From Thalassospira marina (lineage in GTDB: Bacteria > Pseudomonadota > Alphaproteobacteria > Rhodospirillales > Thalassospiraceae), in the NCBI RefSeq assembly GCF_002844375.1, contig NZ_CP024199.1, positions 4,318,001 to 4,382,000 on the forward strand: a stretch of 64,000 nt of DNA, written 5' to 3'. The position numbers and the translations under genes are program-made. Shown here piece after piece: positions 44,958 through 53,256 of this stretch (position 1 is the stretch's first letter; each line of letters starts with the position of its first letter). Under the pieces are notes generated by a model. That model had not been told where the DNA came from, did no database searches, and saw nothing but the letters and a program-made list of their open reading frames with translations.

Positions 44958-44966
44958 TTATCCACA
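44958..44966 (+). promoter_or_regulatory. Perfect DnaA box upstream of coaBC
   Basis: TTATCCACA lies 31 bp before the coaBC GTG. Another ATCCACA half-like match follows at 44990. This is the only perfect box I found outside the origin region. Confidence 0.55.
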
Positions 44967-44996
44967 CTTCGATAACGTAAATAATGGCCATCCACA

Positions 44997-46217
44997 GTGC
45001 TAACAGGAAAAAACATCCTTTTAATCATCTCGGGCGGGATTGCTGCCTATAAGGTGTTGGAAGTCATCCGTCGTTTGCGCGACCAGGGGGCATCGATCCG
45101 TGCCATCCTGACCAAGGGTGGCGCCGAATTTGTCACGCCATTGTCGGTGGCGGCGTTAACCGAGAACAAAGTTTACCAGGACCTTTTTTCCCTGACCGAT
45201 GAATCCGAGATGGGCCATATCCGCCTGTCCCGCGAGGCGGATTTGGTGCTGGTTGCGCCTGCCAGTGCCGATATTCTGGCAAAAATGGCGGCGGGCATGG
45301 CCAATGATCTGGCGACAACCGCCCTTCTGGCAACCAACAAGCCGGTTCTGGTTGCACCGACCATGAATGTTGAAATGTGGAACAACCCCGCCACCCAGGC
45401 CAATATTGCGACGCTGGAAAGCCGTGGCATTTTGCGCATTGGCCCGGCGGGCGGTGATCTGGCCTGTGGGGAAACCGGTACCGGGCGGCTGGCCGAACCT
45501 GCCGAAATTATTGCTGCCGTGCAGGATTTTTTCGCCCGCCAGGACGGGCCAAAACCATTGGCTGGAAAAAAGGCCGTTGTAACCAGCGGCCCGACGCACG
45601 AACCGATTGACCCGGTGCGCTATATTGCCAACCGGTCATCAGGCAAGCAGGGCCATGCCATTGCCGCCGAGCTGGCGCGTGCCGGTGCCGATGTGACGCT
45701 GGTTTCCGGCCCGGTAAACCTGCCCGACCCTGTTGGTGTCAATGTGGTTCGGGTGGAAACCGCGCGCGACATGCTGGCATCGGTGCAGGCGCAAATGCCG
45801 GCCGATATTGCAATTTTTGCCGCTGCTGTGGCCGATTGGCGCGTTAAGGACCAGGCCGGACAGAAGATAAAGAAAACCGGTGATGGGGCATTGCCGGTTC
45901 TGCAATTTGCCGAAAATCCCGATATTCTTGCCACCATCAGCCAAAGCAGCCCGACACGCCCGGCGCTGGTGGTGGGGTTTGCCGCCGAAACCGAAAATGT
46001 TGTTGAACATGCGCGTGCCAAACGGGCGCGCAAAGGGTGTGACTGGATTTTGGCCAACAATGTTGCGCCTGATACCGGCACCTTTGGCGGCGAAGACAAT
46101 GAAATTCATCTGATTGCCGGTAATGACACAACAGGCGACGAAGTTTGGCCGCGCCAAAGCAAGGTTGCGGTGGCAAGAACCCTTGTCGCCCGTATTGCAC
46201 GGCATTTTGATACGTAA
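44997..46217 (+). CDS. coaBC: Bifunctional phosphopantothenoylcysteine decarboxylase/synthetase
   Basis: Makes 4'-phosphopantetheine from 4'-phosphopantothenate and cysteine. The CoaC half has the flavin motif GKNILLIISGGIAAYKVLEVIR and the catalytic His region PLSVAALTENKVYQDLF; PTMNVEMWNNPA and GPAGGDLACGETGTGRL form the cysteine-loop. The CoaB half starts near residue 190 with KKAVVTSGPTHEPIDPVRYIANRSSGKQGHAIA. The start is GTG 44997. It is 73 bp from dut, the usual partner. Confidence 0.95.
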   Translation: MLTGKNILLIISGGIAAYKVLEVIRRLRDQGASIRAILTKGGAEFVTPLSVAALTENKVYQDLFSLTDESEMGHIRLSREADLVLVAPASADILAKMAAGMANDLATTALLATNKPVLVAPTMNVEMWNNPATQANIATLESRGILRIGPAGGDLACGETGTGRLAEPAEIIAAVQDFFARQDGPKPLAGKKAVVTSGPTHEPIDPVRYIANRSSGKQGHAIAAELARAGADVTLVSGPVNLPDPVGVNVVRVETARDMLASVQAQMPADIAIFAAAVADWRVKDQAGQKIKKTGDGALPVLQFAENPDILATISQSSPTRPALVVGFAAETENVVEHARAKRARKGCDWILANNVAPDTGTFGGEDNEIHLIAGNDTTGDEVWPRQSKVAVARTLVARIARHFDT

Positions 46218-46290
46218 ATAGAACCCGGAATATGACGCGGTGCTGCTGTATGTGGTGCCCGGAAAATACAAGACGAAACAGGATTTATGA

Positions 46291-46743
46291 ATGACGACGC
46301 TGTCTGTTGATTTGAAGGTTTTGGACCATGGCCGTGATTTGCCCCTGCCGGCTTATGCGACGGCACAGGCGGCTGCGGTTGACCTGGTTGCGGCCATTGG
46401 CGCGGAAGTGGTGATTGCACCGGGCAAACGCGCCATGATCGAAACCGGTATCGCCATTGCCCTGCCCGCCGGGTTTGAGGCCCAGGTTCGCCCGCGTTCG
46501 GGGCTGGCAGCAAAAAACGGTGTCACGGTGTTAAACAGCCCGGGCACCATCGATGCGGATTACCGCGGCGAGATCAAGGTGATTCTGGTTAATCTGGGCG
46601 ATGAACCCTTCCGCATCGAACGCGGAATGCGCATTGCGCAAATGGTGATTGCACCGGTGACCCAGGTGGGTTGGAACGTGGTGGCAGAGCTTGATGCCAC
46701 GCAGCGCGGTGAAGGCGGTTTCGGGTCAACTGGCGTTGCCTGA
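46291..46743 (+). CDS. dut: dUTP diphosphatase
   Basis: Hydrolyses dUTP to dUMP, preventing uracil incorporation. The 150-residue trimeric enzyme has all five motifs: AAAVDLVAAI, PRSGLAAKNGVTVLNSPGTIDADYRGEI, VILVNLGDEPF, RIAQMVIAPV and the flexible C-terminal RGEGGFGSTG. It follows coaBC. Confidence 0.98.
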   Translation: MTTLSVDLKVLDHGRDLPLPAYATAQAAAVDLVAAIGAEVVIAPGKRAMIETGIAIALPAGFEAQVRPRSGLAAKNGVTVLNSPGTIDADYRGEIKVILVNLGDEPFRIERGMRIAQMVIAPVTQVGWNVVAELDATQRGEGGFGSTGVA

Positions 46744-46823
46744 CCCGACAACCCGAATGGATGTTCAGCGCAGATATCGGGGCTGCGATGACAGGCATAA
46801 TCGAGGGGAGCAAACGAGAGACG

Positions 46824-47279
46824 ATGCTTAAACTTTCAAAGAAAATGCTGTTTGCCATCGAGGCTGTGGTGGACATTGCCTATAACGCCGCAGGTGAACC
46901 GGTTCAGAGCCGTGATATCACCGCACGGCAGGGGATTCCCAAACGCTATCTGGAGCAGACCCTGCAGCAACTGGTGCGCGCCGATATCCTGACCGGCGTG
47001 CGCGGGCCGCGCGGGGGCTATCGTCTGGCGCGTGAACGCCGCCGCATTACCCTGGCCGATATTGTTTCCGTGATCCGGTCGATGGAAACGTCGGATGACC
47101 CGATTGAGGATCCGGCTGGATCCCCGCTGGGCAAGGAAGTGGTGCGACCGCTGTGGCGCGAGCTTCAGGAAACCATGATGAAGCAGCTTGAACATATTAC
47201 GGTCGAAGATCTGTGTAACCGTGCACGCGATGCCGGATTACGCAGCGGCATCGAAGAATCACCGGACTTTATCATCTGA
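46824..47279 (+). CDS. Rrf2-family transcriptional regulator
   Basis: The 151-residue winged-helix protein from ATG 46824 (GAGAG upstream) has the Rrf2 start MLKLSKKMLFAIEAVVDIAYNA, helix-turn-helix ITARQGIPKRYLEQTLQQLVRADILTGVRGPRGGYRLARE. The three Cys that ligate [2Fe-2S] in IscR/NsrR are absent (a single Cys occurs in EDLCNRA), so it resembles CymR/CysR-type regulators. Directly before cysK with two dyads between, it is probably the cysteine-synthesis regulator. The frame is open upstream to 46761. Confidence 0.88.
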   Translation: MLKLSKKMLFAIEAVVDIAYNAAGEPVQSRDITARQGIPKRYLEQTLQQLVRADILTGVRGPRGGYRLARERRRITLADIVSVIRSMETSDDPIEDPAGSPLGKEVVRPLWRELQETMMKQLEHITVEDLCNRARDAGLRSGIEESPDFII

Positions 47280-47327
47280 TTTTTCCGGCTGACCGGTGCT
47301 GTGTGATATATTCAAACCACAGGAAAG

Positions 47328-47361
47328 TTTCGCAAATCGGTTTGATTGCACATTTGCGAAA
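47328..47361. promoter_or_regulatory. Perfect inverted repeat TTTCGCAAAT / ATTTGCGAAA
   Basis: Two perfect 10-bp arms separated by 14 bp, about 130 bp before the cysK start and overlapping or preceding its promoter. Candidate operator of the Rrf2 regulator. Confidence 0.65.
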
Positions 47362-47406
47362 TTGCGTGCCGGCAGCGAAAAAACGTAAATATTCCTTGTC
47401 GCCCCT

Positions 47407-47434
47407 TTGACTTGGGGTAAACTCGGGATAAATA
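47407..47434 (+). promoter_or_regulatory. Probable cysK promoter
   Basis: TTGACT at 47407-47412 and TAAATA at 47429-47434 are separated by 16 bp, close to the vegetative consensus. Transcription would start near 47441, inside the second dyad. Confidence 0.6.
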
Positions 47435-47459
47435 CAAATACAATATGTGTTGATTTGTA
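47433..47459. promoter_or_regulatory. Perfect inverted repeat TACAAAT / ATTTGTA over the cysK start region
   Basis: Two 7-bp arms separated by 13 bp, overlapping the -10 and transcription start of the promoter at 47407. The placement would suit repression of cysK. Confidence 0.6.
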
Positions 47460-47484
47460 ATGCACACAAAAATGCGAGGAAATC

Positions 47485-48432
47485 ATGACTGAATTTCGCG
47501 GCAAGATTTATGACAGCATCATCGATACCGTCGGTGCCACGCCGCTGGTTCGCCTTTCGCGTATCGCGGATGCCGAAGGTGCCAAGGCAGAGATTCTGGG
47601 CAAGCTGGAATTTTTCAATCCGCTGGCTTCGGTCAAGGATCGCATTGGTCTGGCCATGATCGAGGCAGCCGAAAAAGAAGGCCGCATTAAACCGGGTGCG
47701 ACCCTGGTCGAACCGACCTCGGGCAATACCGGTATTGCGCTGGCATTTGTTGCTGCTGCCAAGGGTTACAAGCTGATCCTGACCATGCCTGAAAGCATGT
47801 CGCTTGAACGTCGCAAGATGCTGATGCTTCTGGGTGCGGAAATTGACCTGACCCCGGCTGCCAAGGGCATGAAGGGTGCAGTTGCCCGCGCCGAAGAACT
47901 GACCCAGGAAATTGAAGGGGCAATCATGCTCCAGCAGTTTGACAACCCCGCCAACCCGGAAATTCACCGCAATACCACCGCACAGGAAATCCTGAAGGAT
48001 ACCGGCGGCAAGGTTGATATCTTTGTTGCCGGTGTTGGTACGGGCGGTACGCTGAGCGGTGTTGCCAGTGTGCTGAAGGAACAGAATCCTGGTGTGCAGA
48101 TCATTGCTGTTGAACCCGAAGACAGCCCGGTTATTTCCGGTGGTGCGCCTGGTCCGCACAAAATCCAGGGCATTGGCGCGGGTTTCATCCCCGGCAACCT
48201 TGATACCAAACTGATCGACAAGGTCATGACGATTGGCAACGAAACCGCGTTTTCGACCGCACGCAAGCTGGCCTCGCTTGAAGGCCTGCCGACGGGCATT
48301 TCGTCGGGTGCGGCGGTTGCAGCGGCCATCGAACTGGGCCAGATGCCGGAAAATGAAGGCAAGCGTATCGTCGTGATCATTCCGTCCTTCGCGGAACGTT
48401 ATCTCTCGACCCCGCTGTTTGAAGGTCTTTAA
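47485..48432 (+). CDS. cysK: Cysteine synthase A
   Basis: PLP enzyme that makes cysteine from O-acetylserine and sulfide. The 315-residue protein has YDSIIDTVGATPLVRLSRI, the PLP Lys in FFNPLASVKDRIGLAM, the asparagine loop PTSGNTGIALAFV and the phosphate-binding VGTGGTLSG. GAGGAAATC precedes ATG 47485. Preceded by the Rrf2 gene; strong terminator at 48465. Confidence 0.97.
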   Translation: MTEFRGKIYDSIIDTVGATPLVRLSRIADAEGAKAEILGKLEFFNPLASVKDRIGLAMIEAAEKEGRIKPGATLVEPTSGNTGIALAFVAAAKGYKLILTMPESMSLERRKMLMLLGAEIDLTPAAKGMKGAVARAEELTQEIEGAIMLQQFDNPANPEIHRNTTAQEILKDTGGKVDIFVAGVGTGGTLSGVASVLKEQNPGVQIIAVEPEDSPVISGGAPGPHKIQGIGAGFIPGNLDTKLIDKVMTIGNETAFSTARKLASLEGLPTGISSGAAVAAAIELGQMPENEGKRIVVIIPSFAERYLSTPLFEGL

Positions 48433-48464
48433 GCCATTTTCTGGCTTATATAATTAACTGAGAG

Positions 48465-48499
48465 AAGGCCCGGAGACTTGAGAGTTTCCGGGCCTTTTT
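48465..48499 (+). terminator. Intrinsic terminator of cysK
   Basis: The stem AAGGCCCGGA / TCCGGGCCTT followed by TTTTT, 33 bp after the stop and immediately before the end of the converging fic gene. Confidence 0.92.
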
Positions 48500-48503
48500 C
48501 GTT

Positions 48504-49700
48504 CTATTGTGGTTGTTCGGGAAACAGGCCTGGCATCCACTTTCCGGCAAGGGTTGCCGGGAATGCAAGGCGAAATGGTGCTTTTGGGCTTTCGCTGGTC
48601 AGCACATTTTGCTGTTGCAAGACCGAGGTAACGCGCCGTGCCTGACGCTCGACAACATCAAGTAGGCCGGGAATATCGCTGCGCGGTAACTCCCCGCGAT
48701 ATAAAATTGCATCCAGGATGATATCAGATTTTGTCGGGAGTGCATTTGCGGCTATTTCTGCACGGGCCCATGATAAAATTCGTTCCCGCAGCCGGTTAGG
48801 TTCGACTAGTGCGCGCATAAATTTTACCTGGTCAATGGCTGTTTGCAGGAAGAATTCGGTAAAATTGATCAATGCGTTCTGACTTAAGTGACCACGACCA
48901 TCAAGATCACCCTGTCGTATCTTGTCGCAATTGGCCAGGTGCCGTTTATATTCCGCTTCCTGTCGGGCAAGACCGCGCGCCACCGACCATATTGCCCCCG
49001 TATCAAGGTTTTCAAGCAACATGGCATGGGTCATCAATCTCGTGACACGACCATTGCCGTCGAGAAATGGGTGAATCCATAAAAGGCGATGATGGGCTGC
49101 TGCTGAGGCGAGGACTCTGTTTGTGCGATTTAAGTGACTATAAGCGCTGGAAAAACGCTCCAGAAAACGTGGAATTGCACCGGAACTAACGGGAATATGT
49201 CGTCCAACCTGCACATCCCGATCACGAAAAGCACCAGGGACCACAGATACTGTTTCCCCGGTTTGTGGATCAGTTGTTGAAAGCAGGTCAGCAGGCAGTA
49301 ATTCGCAAAATCGTTTATGTGTTTCGATTAAGCCTTCAGCGCTGGAGGTGCGCCCCGAAAGGCCTCCATCATCAATCCATTTTTGTACCGTGATATGCGC
49401 TTTTGCTTCGAGCTGTAAGTCCCGCTTACGGGCATCAGTGCTGTAATCGTCTTGCAACGCACGTTCAATATCAACAGGGTGGGTGTTGTGACCTTCGATC
49501 AGGTTGCTGTAATAGCAGTTCATTGATCGCACCAGATTGGCCAGTGATGACACAATGTTTTGTGGCAGGCTGCTTTTGAAGGCTGCTGATTCTGCGGTGA
49601 GTTCCATCGCGAGATCAATCAGGTCTTCCCGGCGTCTTGCACTTTCGGAAACAAGCATTGGTTCCATTAAACCAACAACTTCACCTCGATCTTCTGCCAT
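48504..49700 (-). CDS. Fic-domain protein (AMPylase type, class II, self-inhibited)
   Basis: Fic enzymes transfer AMP or other nucleotide moieties to Tyr/Ser/Thr of targets. The 398-residue protein has the active motif HPFLDGNGRVTR near residue 218. An N-terminal inhibitory helix contains SNLIEG (residues 64-69), matching the (S/T)xxxE(G/N) class II autoinhibition motif. A winged-helix-like C-terminal region (DILDAILYRGELPRSDIPGLLDVVERQARRV) suggests DNA or partner binding. Nothing upstream looks like a separate antitoxin. Phased repeats precede it. GC in a sampled stretch is 48-57%, possibly below neighbours. Confidence 0.9.
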   Translation of the reverse strand: MAEDRGEVVGLMEPMLVSESARRREDLIDLAMELTAESAAFKSSLPQNIVSSLANLVRSMNCYYSNLIEGHNTHPVDIERALQDDYSTDARKRDLQLEAKAHITVQKWIDDGGLSGRTSSAEGLIETHKRFCELLPADLLSTTDPQTGETVSVVPGAFRDRDVQVGRHIPVSSGAIPRFLERFSSAYSHLNRTNRVLASAAAHHRLLWIHPFLDGNGRVTRLMTHAMLLENLDTGAIWSVARGLARQEAEYKRHLANCDKIRQGDLDGRGHLSQNALINFTEFFLQTAIDQVKFMRALVEPNRLRERILSWARAEIAANALPTKSDIILDAILYRGELPRSDIPGLLDVVERQARRVTSVLQQQNVLTSESPKAPFRLAFPATLAGKWMPGLFPEQPQ

Positions 49701-49704
49701 GTGA

Positions 49705-49814
49705 ATGTCCGCTTTTATGACCGGTAAAAAATCATGATTTTTCTTTATATCACAATGGATTGATGTGGTTAACAGTTATTGACATGTCCGTCATTATGTC
49801 CGGCTAAATGTCCG
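49705..49814. repeat. Four ATGTCCG repeats, three of them at exact 12-bp spacing, upstream of fic
   Basis: ATGTCCG occurs at 49705, 49784, 49796 and 49808. The last three are one helical turn plus 1.5 bp apart (12 bp), in the 214-bp divergent spacer between fic and the MoeB/ThiF gene. This looks like an array of binding sites, possibly for the Fic protein's own winged helix. Confidence 0.6.
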
Positions 49815-49914
49815 GTTGGCAGATATTTTATAAATACATTTGTTTTGCAATTTTGTGATTGAGCGATAGGGCCTCGCATCCTATCTCTTGGTAAGTAACC
49901 TGAGAGGCCCAAAA

Positions 49915-50715
49915 ATGGATTTTGACTTCAGTGACAGCGAAATACAGCGTTATGCCCGCCATATCGTTTTGAAGGATGTGGGCGGCACCGGTCAGATGAA
50001 GCTTAAAACCGGCAGGGTGCTGGTGGTGGGGGCTGGCGGGCTGGGGTCGCCGCTGGCGATGTATCTGGCGGCGGCCGGAGTTGGCACCATTGGCATTGTC
50101 GATGACGATATTGTCGAACTTTCCAACCTGCAGCGCCAGATCGCCCATGGTATGGATGACCTTGGCACGCCCAAGGTCGAAAGCGCACGCCAGACCATGG
50201 TCAATATGAATCCCGAAGTTACGGTTCAGACCCATCAGATGCGGTTGAATGCGCAAAATGTTGTCGATCTGATTTCGCAATATGACGTGATTGCCGATGG
50301 CTCGGATAATTTCGAGACGCGGTTTTTGCTTAATGATGCCTGCTATTTTGCCGGTAAAACCCTGGTCAGCGGGGCGGCATTGCGCTTTGACGGGCAGGTT
50401 TCAACATTTAAGGCCCATCTGGGCGCCCCCCATCCGTGTTATCGTTGCATTTATCATGCTCCGCCCCCGCCCGATGCCATTCCGTCCTGTTCGCAGGGCG
50501 GTGTTTTGGGCGCAGTTGTGGGCACGATTGGCGGTTTGCAGGCGACTGAGGTTTTGAAGGAACTGATGGGCATAGGCGATAGCCTGAGTGGCCAGTTGGT
50601 GATTGTGGATGCCCTGGCGGCAAGCTTTCGTAAAATTCGCGTCCCGCGCGATCCCGGTTGCCCACTTTGTTCTGAAAAAGCAACAATCAAGGATTTAAGC
50701 TGCCATGAGCACTGA
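49915..50715 (+). CDS. moeB: MoeB/ThiF/HesA-type adenylyltransferase
   Basis: E1-like enzyme that adenylates the C-terminal glycine of a ubiquitin-like sulfur carrier (MoaD or ThiS). The 266-residue protein has the loop VLVVGAGGLGSPLAMYLAAAGVGTIGIVDDD, the nucleophile region IPSCSQGGVLGAVVG, DGSDNFETRFLLND, and two zinc pairs (CYRC and CPLC). There is no rhodanese domain. ATG 49915 has GAGAGG upstream. The partner carrier is not in the window; dsrE-like gene overlaps its end. Confidence 0.92.
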   Translation: MDFDFSDSEIQRYARHIVLKDVGGTGQMKLKTGRVLVVGAGGLGSPLAMYLAAAGVGTIGIVDDDIVELSNLQRQIAHGMDDLGTPKVESARQTMVNMNPEVTVQTHQMRLNAQNVVDLISQYDVIADGSDNFETRFLLNDACYFAGKTLVSGAALRFDGQVSTFKAHLGAPHPCYRCIYHAPPPPDAIPSCSQGGVLGAVVGTIGGLQATEVLKELMGIGDSLSGQLVIVDALAASFRKIRVPRDPGCPLCSEKATIKDLSCHEH

Positions 50716-51145
50716 TATCAGCCCCACAGCATCTGTTGCGAAATTGTCGCTGGTGGTGTTTTCCGGCAGCTTTGAAAAAGTTCATTACGCTTTGGTAATG
50801 GCAAGTGCTGCCCTGGCAACCGGGCGCGATGTGACCCTGTTTTTCACCATGGAAGCCAGCCGCACCCTGCTGGCCCCGTCTGGCTGGCGGCATTTACGCC
50901 CGGACGCGCATGGGGCCACCGCCACCAGCCTTGATTTTGGCTATGCCGAACGCGGTGTTGCCACGTTTGAAGAGCTGCTTTCGGCCTGTGGGGAACTGGG
51001 TGGCAAATTTATGGTGTGCGAAATGGGCCTGCGCGCCCTAGGCCTTGAAAATGAAAAACGTCGTGATGATCTGACGATCGAGGTGGGTGGCGTGGTGACA
51101 TTTTTAAATGATGCCCGCCAGGGCGGTGAAATGCTGTTTATCTGA
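50705..51145 (+). CDS. DsrE/F-like family protein
   Basis: The 146-residue protein resembles DsrE/DsrF/TusD-like folds: KLSLVVFSGSFEKVHYALVMASAALATGRDVTLFFTMEA, a central variable loop, and ACGELGGKFMVCEMGLRALGL with a Cys in the position that carries sulfur in TusD/DsrE, then VGGVVTFLND. It starts 11 bp inside the end of the MoeB-like gene, so a shared sulfur-relay role is likely. The specific pathway is unknown. Confidence 0.85.
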   Translation: MSTDISPTASVAKLSLVVFSGSFEKVHYALVMASAALATGRDVTLFFTMEASRTLLAPSGWRHLRPDAHGATATSLDFGYAERGVATFEELLSACGELGGKFMVCEMGLRALGLENEKRRDDLTIEVGGVVTFLNDARQGGEMLFI

Positions 51146-51209
51146 CGGTCTGTTTGACCTGAACTGGCAGGAGCCTTGGGCGGACAGCGGCCGTGTTTTG
51201 CCGTGCCGG

Positions 51210-51929
51210 TTAGTTGCTCGCCAGGATTTTAATGCCCAGCCCGGCCAGGCAAACCCCAACCCCGCGTTCGATCCAGCCCTTTACCCGTTCAATGCGTGCC
51301 TGAATTGCCGGCAGGGTTAAGGCCAGGGCAACGATCGCAAACCACAGCATGTGGCAAAGCGCGATAAATACCCCATAACCGATTTGCAGCATCGCGCTGC
51401 TGTCGCTGGAAATAACCTGGCTAAACAGGGACACGATAAACAGCATGGCCTTGGGGTTTAGGGCATTGCAGGCAAAACCGCCCCAAAAAGCCGATGACAG
51501 GCCCTTTTGTGCTGCTGCCTTTGGGCTGGTATTGCCGTTTTCGGGCGTTGCATGCGGCGTGCTGCCCTGAAGGCCGGAATGATCGGCATTTACCTGTGCA
51601 AGCGCCGGGCGATTGCGGCGTTTGAGGATTTTTGCCAGATCGGGCAGAAAGGCGCTGATGCCCAGCCAGATCAGATAGCTGGCCCCAAGAATGCGGATGG
51701 TATTTAGCACCCAGACATTATTGGCGAAAATAACGCCAAGGCCGATCATGGTGTAAGTCACATGCACCGAAATGCCGGTGCCAATGCCAATAGCACATAA
51801 AACCCCCGCCTTGCGCCCGCGTGACAGGGCAATGCGGGTGACCATCGCAAAATCCGGGCCGGGGCTGATGACCGCAAGAACAGTGATCACGGCGACAGCG
51901 AGGATTTCGACAGAGACACTATCGGGCAT
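51210..51929 (-). CDS. LysE/RhtB-family amino acid exporter
   Basis: The 239-residue protein from ATG 51929 (AAGGAAAATC upstream) has six hydrophobic segments and the signature AVISPGPDFAMVTRIALSRGRKAGV near residue 15-39. A polar cytoplasmic loop near residues 110-145 is unusually long. It probably exports an amino acid such as threonine, homoserine or lysine. The frame is open upstream but that extension overlaps the divergent LysR gene. Confidence 0.9.
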   Translation of the reverse strand: MPDSVSVEILAVAVITVLAVISPGPDFAMVTRIALSRGRKAGVLCAIGIGTGISVHVTYTMIGLGVIFANNVWVLNTIRILGASYLIWLGISAFLPDLAKILKRRNRPALAQVNADHSGLQGSTPHATPENGNTSPKAAAQKGLSSAFWGGFACNALNPKAMLFIVSLFSQVISSDSSAMLQIGYGVFIALCHMLWFAIVALALTLPAIQARIERVKGWIERGVGVCLAGLGIKILASN

Positions 51930-52007
51930 TTTGATTTTCCTTGAACTGTGAGAAAATCCATTATTGTGGTGAAATATCTGCCGGAAAATCGAAATTAAGT
52001 GGGATTT

Positions 52008-52946
52008 ATGGTGAATAATATTCACATAAAACGCGGGTTTTTGCCGTTGGCATCCCTGCCCGCCTTTGAGGCCGCAGCACGCCATCAAAGCTTTTCGCGC
52101 GCAGCCGAGGAATTGAACCTGACCCATGGTGCCATCAGCCGGGCGGTGGCGCAGATCGAGGATCGATTGGGTGTTGACCTGTTTGTGCGGCGAAACCGCC
52201 GGGTTTACCTGACGCGTGCGGGGCAGCGCTTGTTGCTGACAGCCAGTGAAATGTTAAGCGCGCTTGATCGCACGGTAGAGGAAATCCACCGGCATGATGT
52301 GCATTCGCCGATCCTGTCGGTGTCGTGTGAACCCAGCCTTGCCATGCGCTGGTTGATGCCGCGTCTGGGCCGATTTCGCGAGGATAACCCCGATCTGAAT
52401 GTTGAAATGCATATGGCGGGCGGCCCGGTGGATTTGCTGGCATCGGGATATGACATTGCCATTCGCCGCCAGGATTTTGGCGTGCCGGATGATTATGTTG
52501 TCACCCCGCTTTGGTCGGAATTGGCCGGTCCGGTCTGTGACCCGGATTGCTGGCAAACCATTTTGGCCCGTGATTTGACCAATGCCCGCTGGCTTCACAG
52601 CCGCACCCGCCCCGAAGCCTGGGATATCTGGAAAAAAGCCAGTGGATTTGATGGTCGCCCGGCCAGCGAACAATATTTCGATCATTTCTTTTTTGCCCTG
52701 CAGGCTGCGGTGAACCGGCTGGGCACGGCCATTGGTTCGCTGCCGCTGGTGATTGATGATCTGGCGGCGGGGCGGCTGTGCGCGCCGATGGGCATGGCAC
52801 CAACCGGGAATGATTATGTGATGCTGACCCTGGATTCGCTGAAAAAGGATGGCCGTATTGCCCGCTTTGCCACCTGGCTTGCTGCGCAGTCGCACGAAAC
52901 GGCGGAAATGGCAAACCACCTGTTTCCGCTGCCAGCTGCCAAGTGA
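52008..52946 (+). CDS. LysR-family regulator, GcvA-like subgroup
   Basis: The 312-residue protein from ATG 52008 has the helix-turn-helix SLPAFEAAARHQSFSRAAEELNLTHGAISRAVAQIEDRLGVDLFVRRNRRVYLTRAG, and the effector domain with LSVSCEPSLAMRWLMPRLGRF and WLHSRTRPEAWDIWKKASG. A GTG at 51999 would add three residues. It is divergent from the LysE-type exporter across 78 bp, the classical arrangement in which the regulator senses the exported amino acid. Confidence 0.9.
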   Translation: MVNNIHIKRGFLPLASLPAFEAAARHQSFSRAAEELNLTHGAISRAVAQIEDRLGVDLFVRRNRRVYLTRAGQRLLLTASEMLSALDRTVEEIHRHDVHSPILSVSCEPSLAMRWLMPRLGRFREDNPDLNVEMHMAGGPVDLLASGYDIAIRRQDFGVPDDYVVTPLWSELAGPVCDPDCWQTILARDLTNARWLHSRTRPEAWDIWKKASGFDGRPASEQYFDHFFFALQAAVNRLGTAIGSLPLVIDDLAAGRLCAPMGMAPTGNDYVMLTLDSLKKDGRIARFATWLAAQSHETAEMANHLFPLPAAK

Positions 52947-53256
52947 GGTTCGGGGAATCGCGGTGTTTTTAAACGGTGTGATGTTGAATGGTTTATGGGG
53001 GCGGTGATTGGGCTGTTTGATCCCGTTTTGTTCAATCCCTGCCAGAGGTATAGACCGTTTTTGGTGCCTGATCGGTGCTTGGGGCGCATTGGCTGGGGGA
53101 TAGAGGGCAGAAACCGCGTAATTTGGTGCGGTTAATGGGGCTGGAGTATTTGATCCGGGTGGAAAGCGCGGATATGCCCCCTTGTCCGGGGGCGGAACAT
53201 TTTGGAAACAGGCAGCGTTTATGATTTCGGGTCCGTCGATGGGGAAACCGGAAAGC
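52947..53256. other. Gene-free 310-bp spacer upstream of mgtC
   Basis: No gene is supported; a long antisense frame over the LysR gene and this spacer is a GC-bias artefact. It should hold the mgtC promoter and the LysR 3' end; no clear hairpin was seen. Confidence 0.35.

Noticed and set aside
47272..48159. Minus-strand open frame opposite cysK
   Set aside because: It overlaps cysK and the regulatory spacer and has an antisense-like composition.
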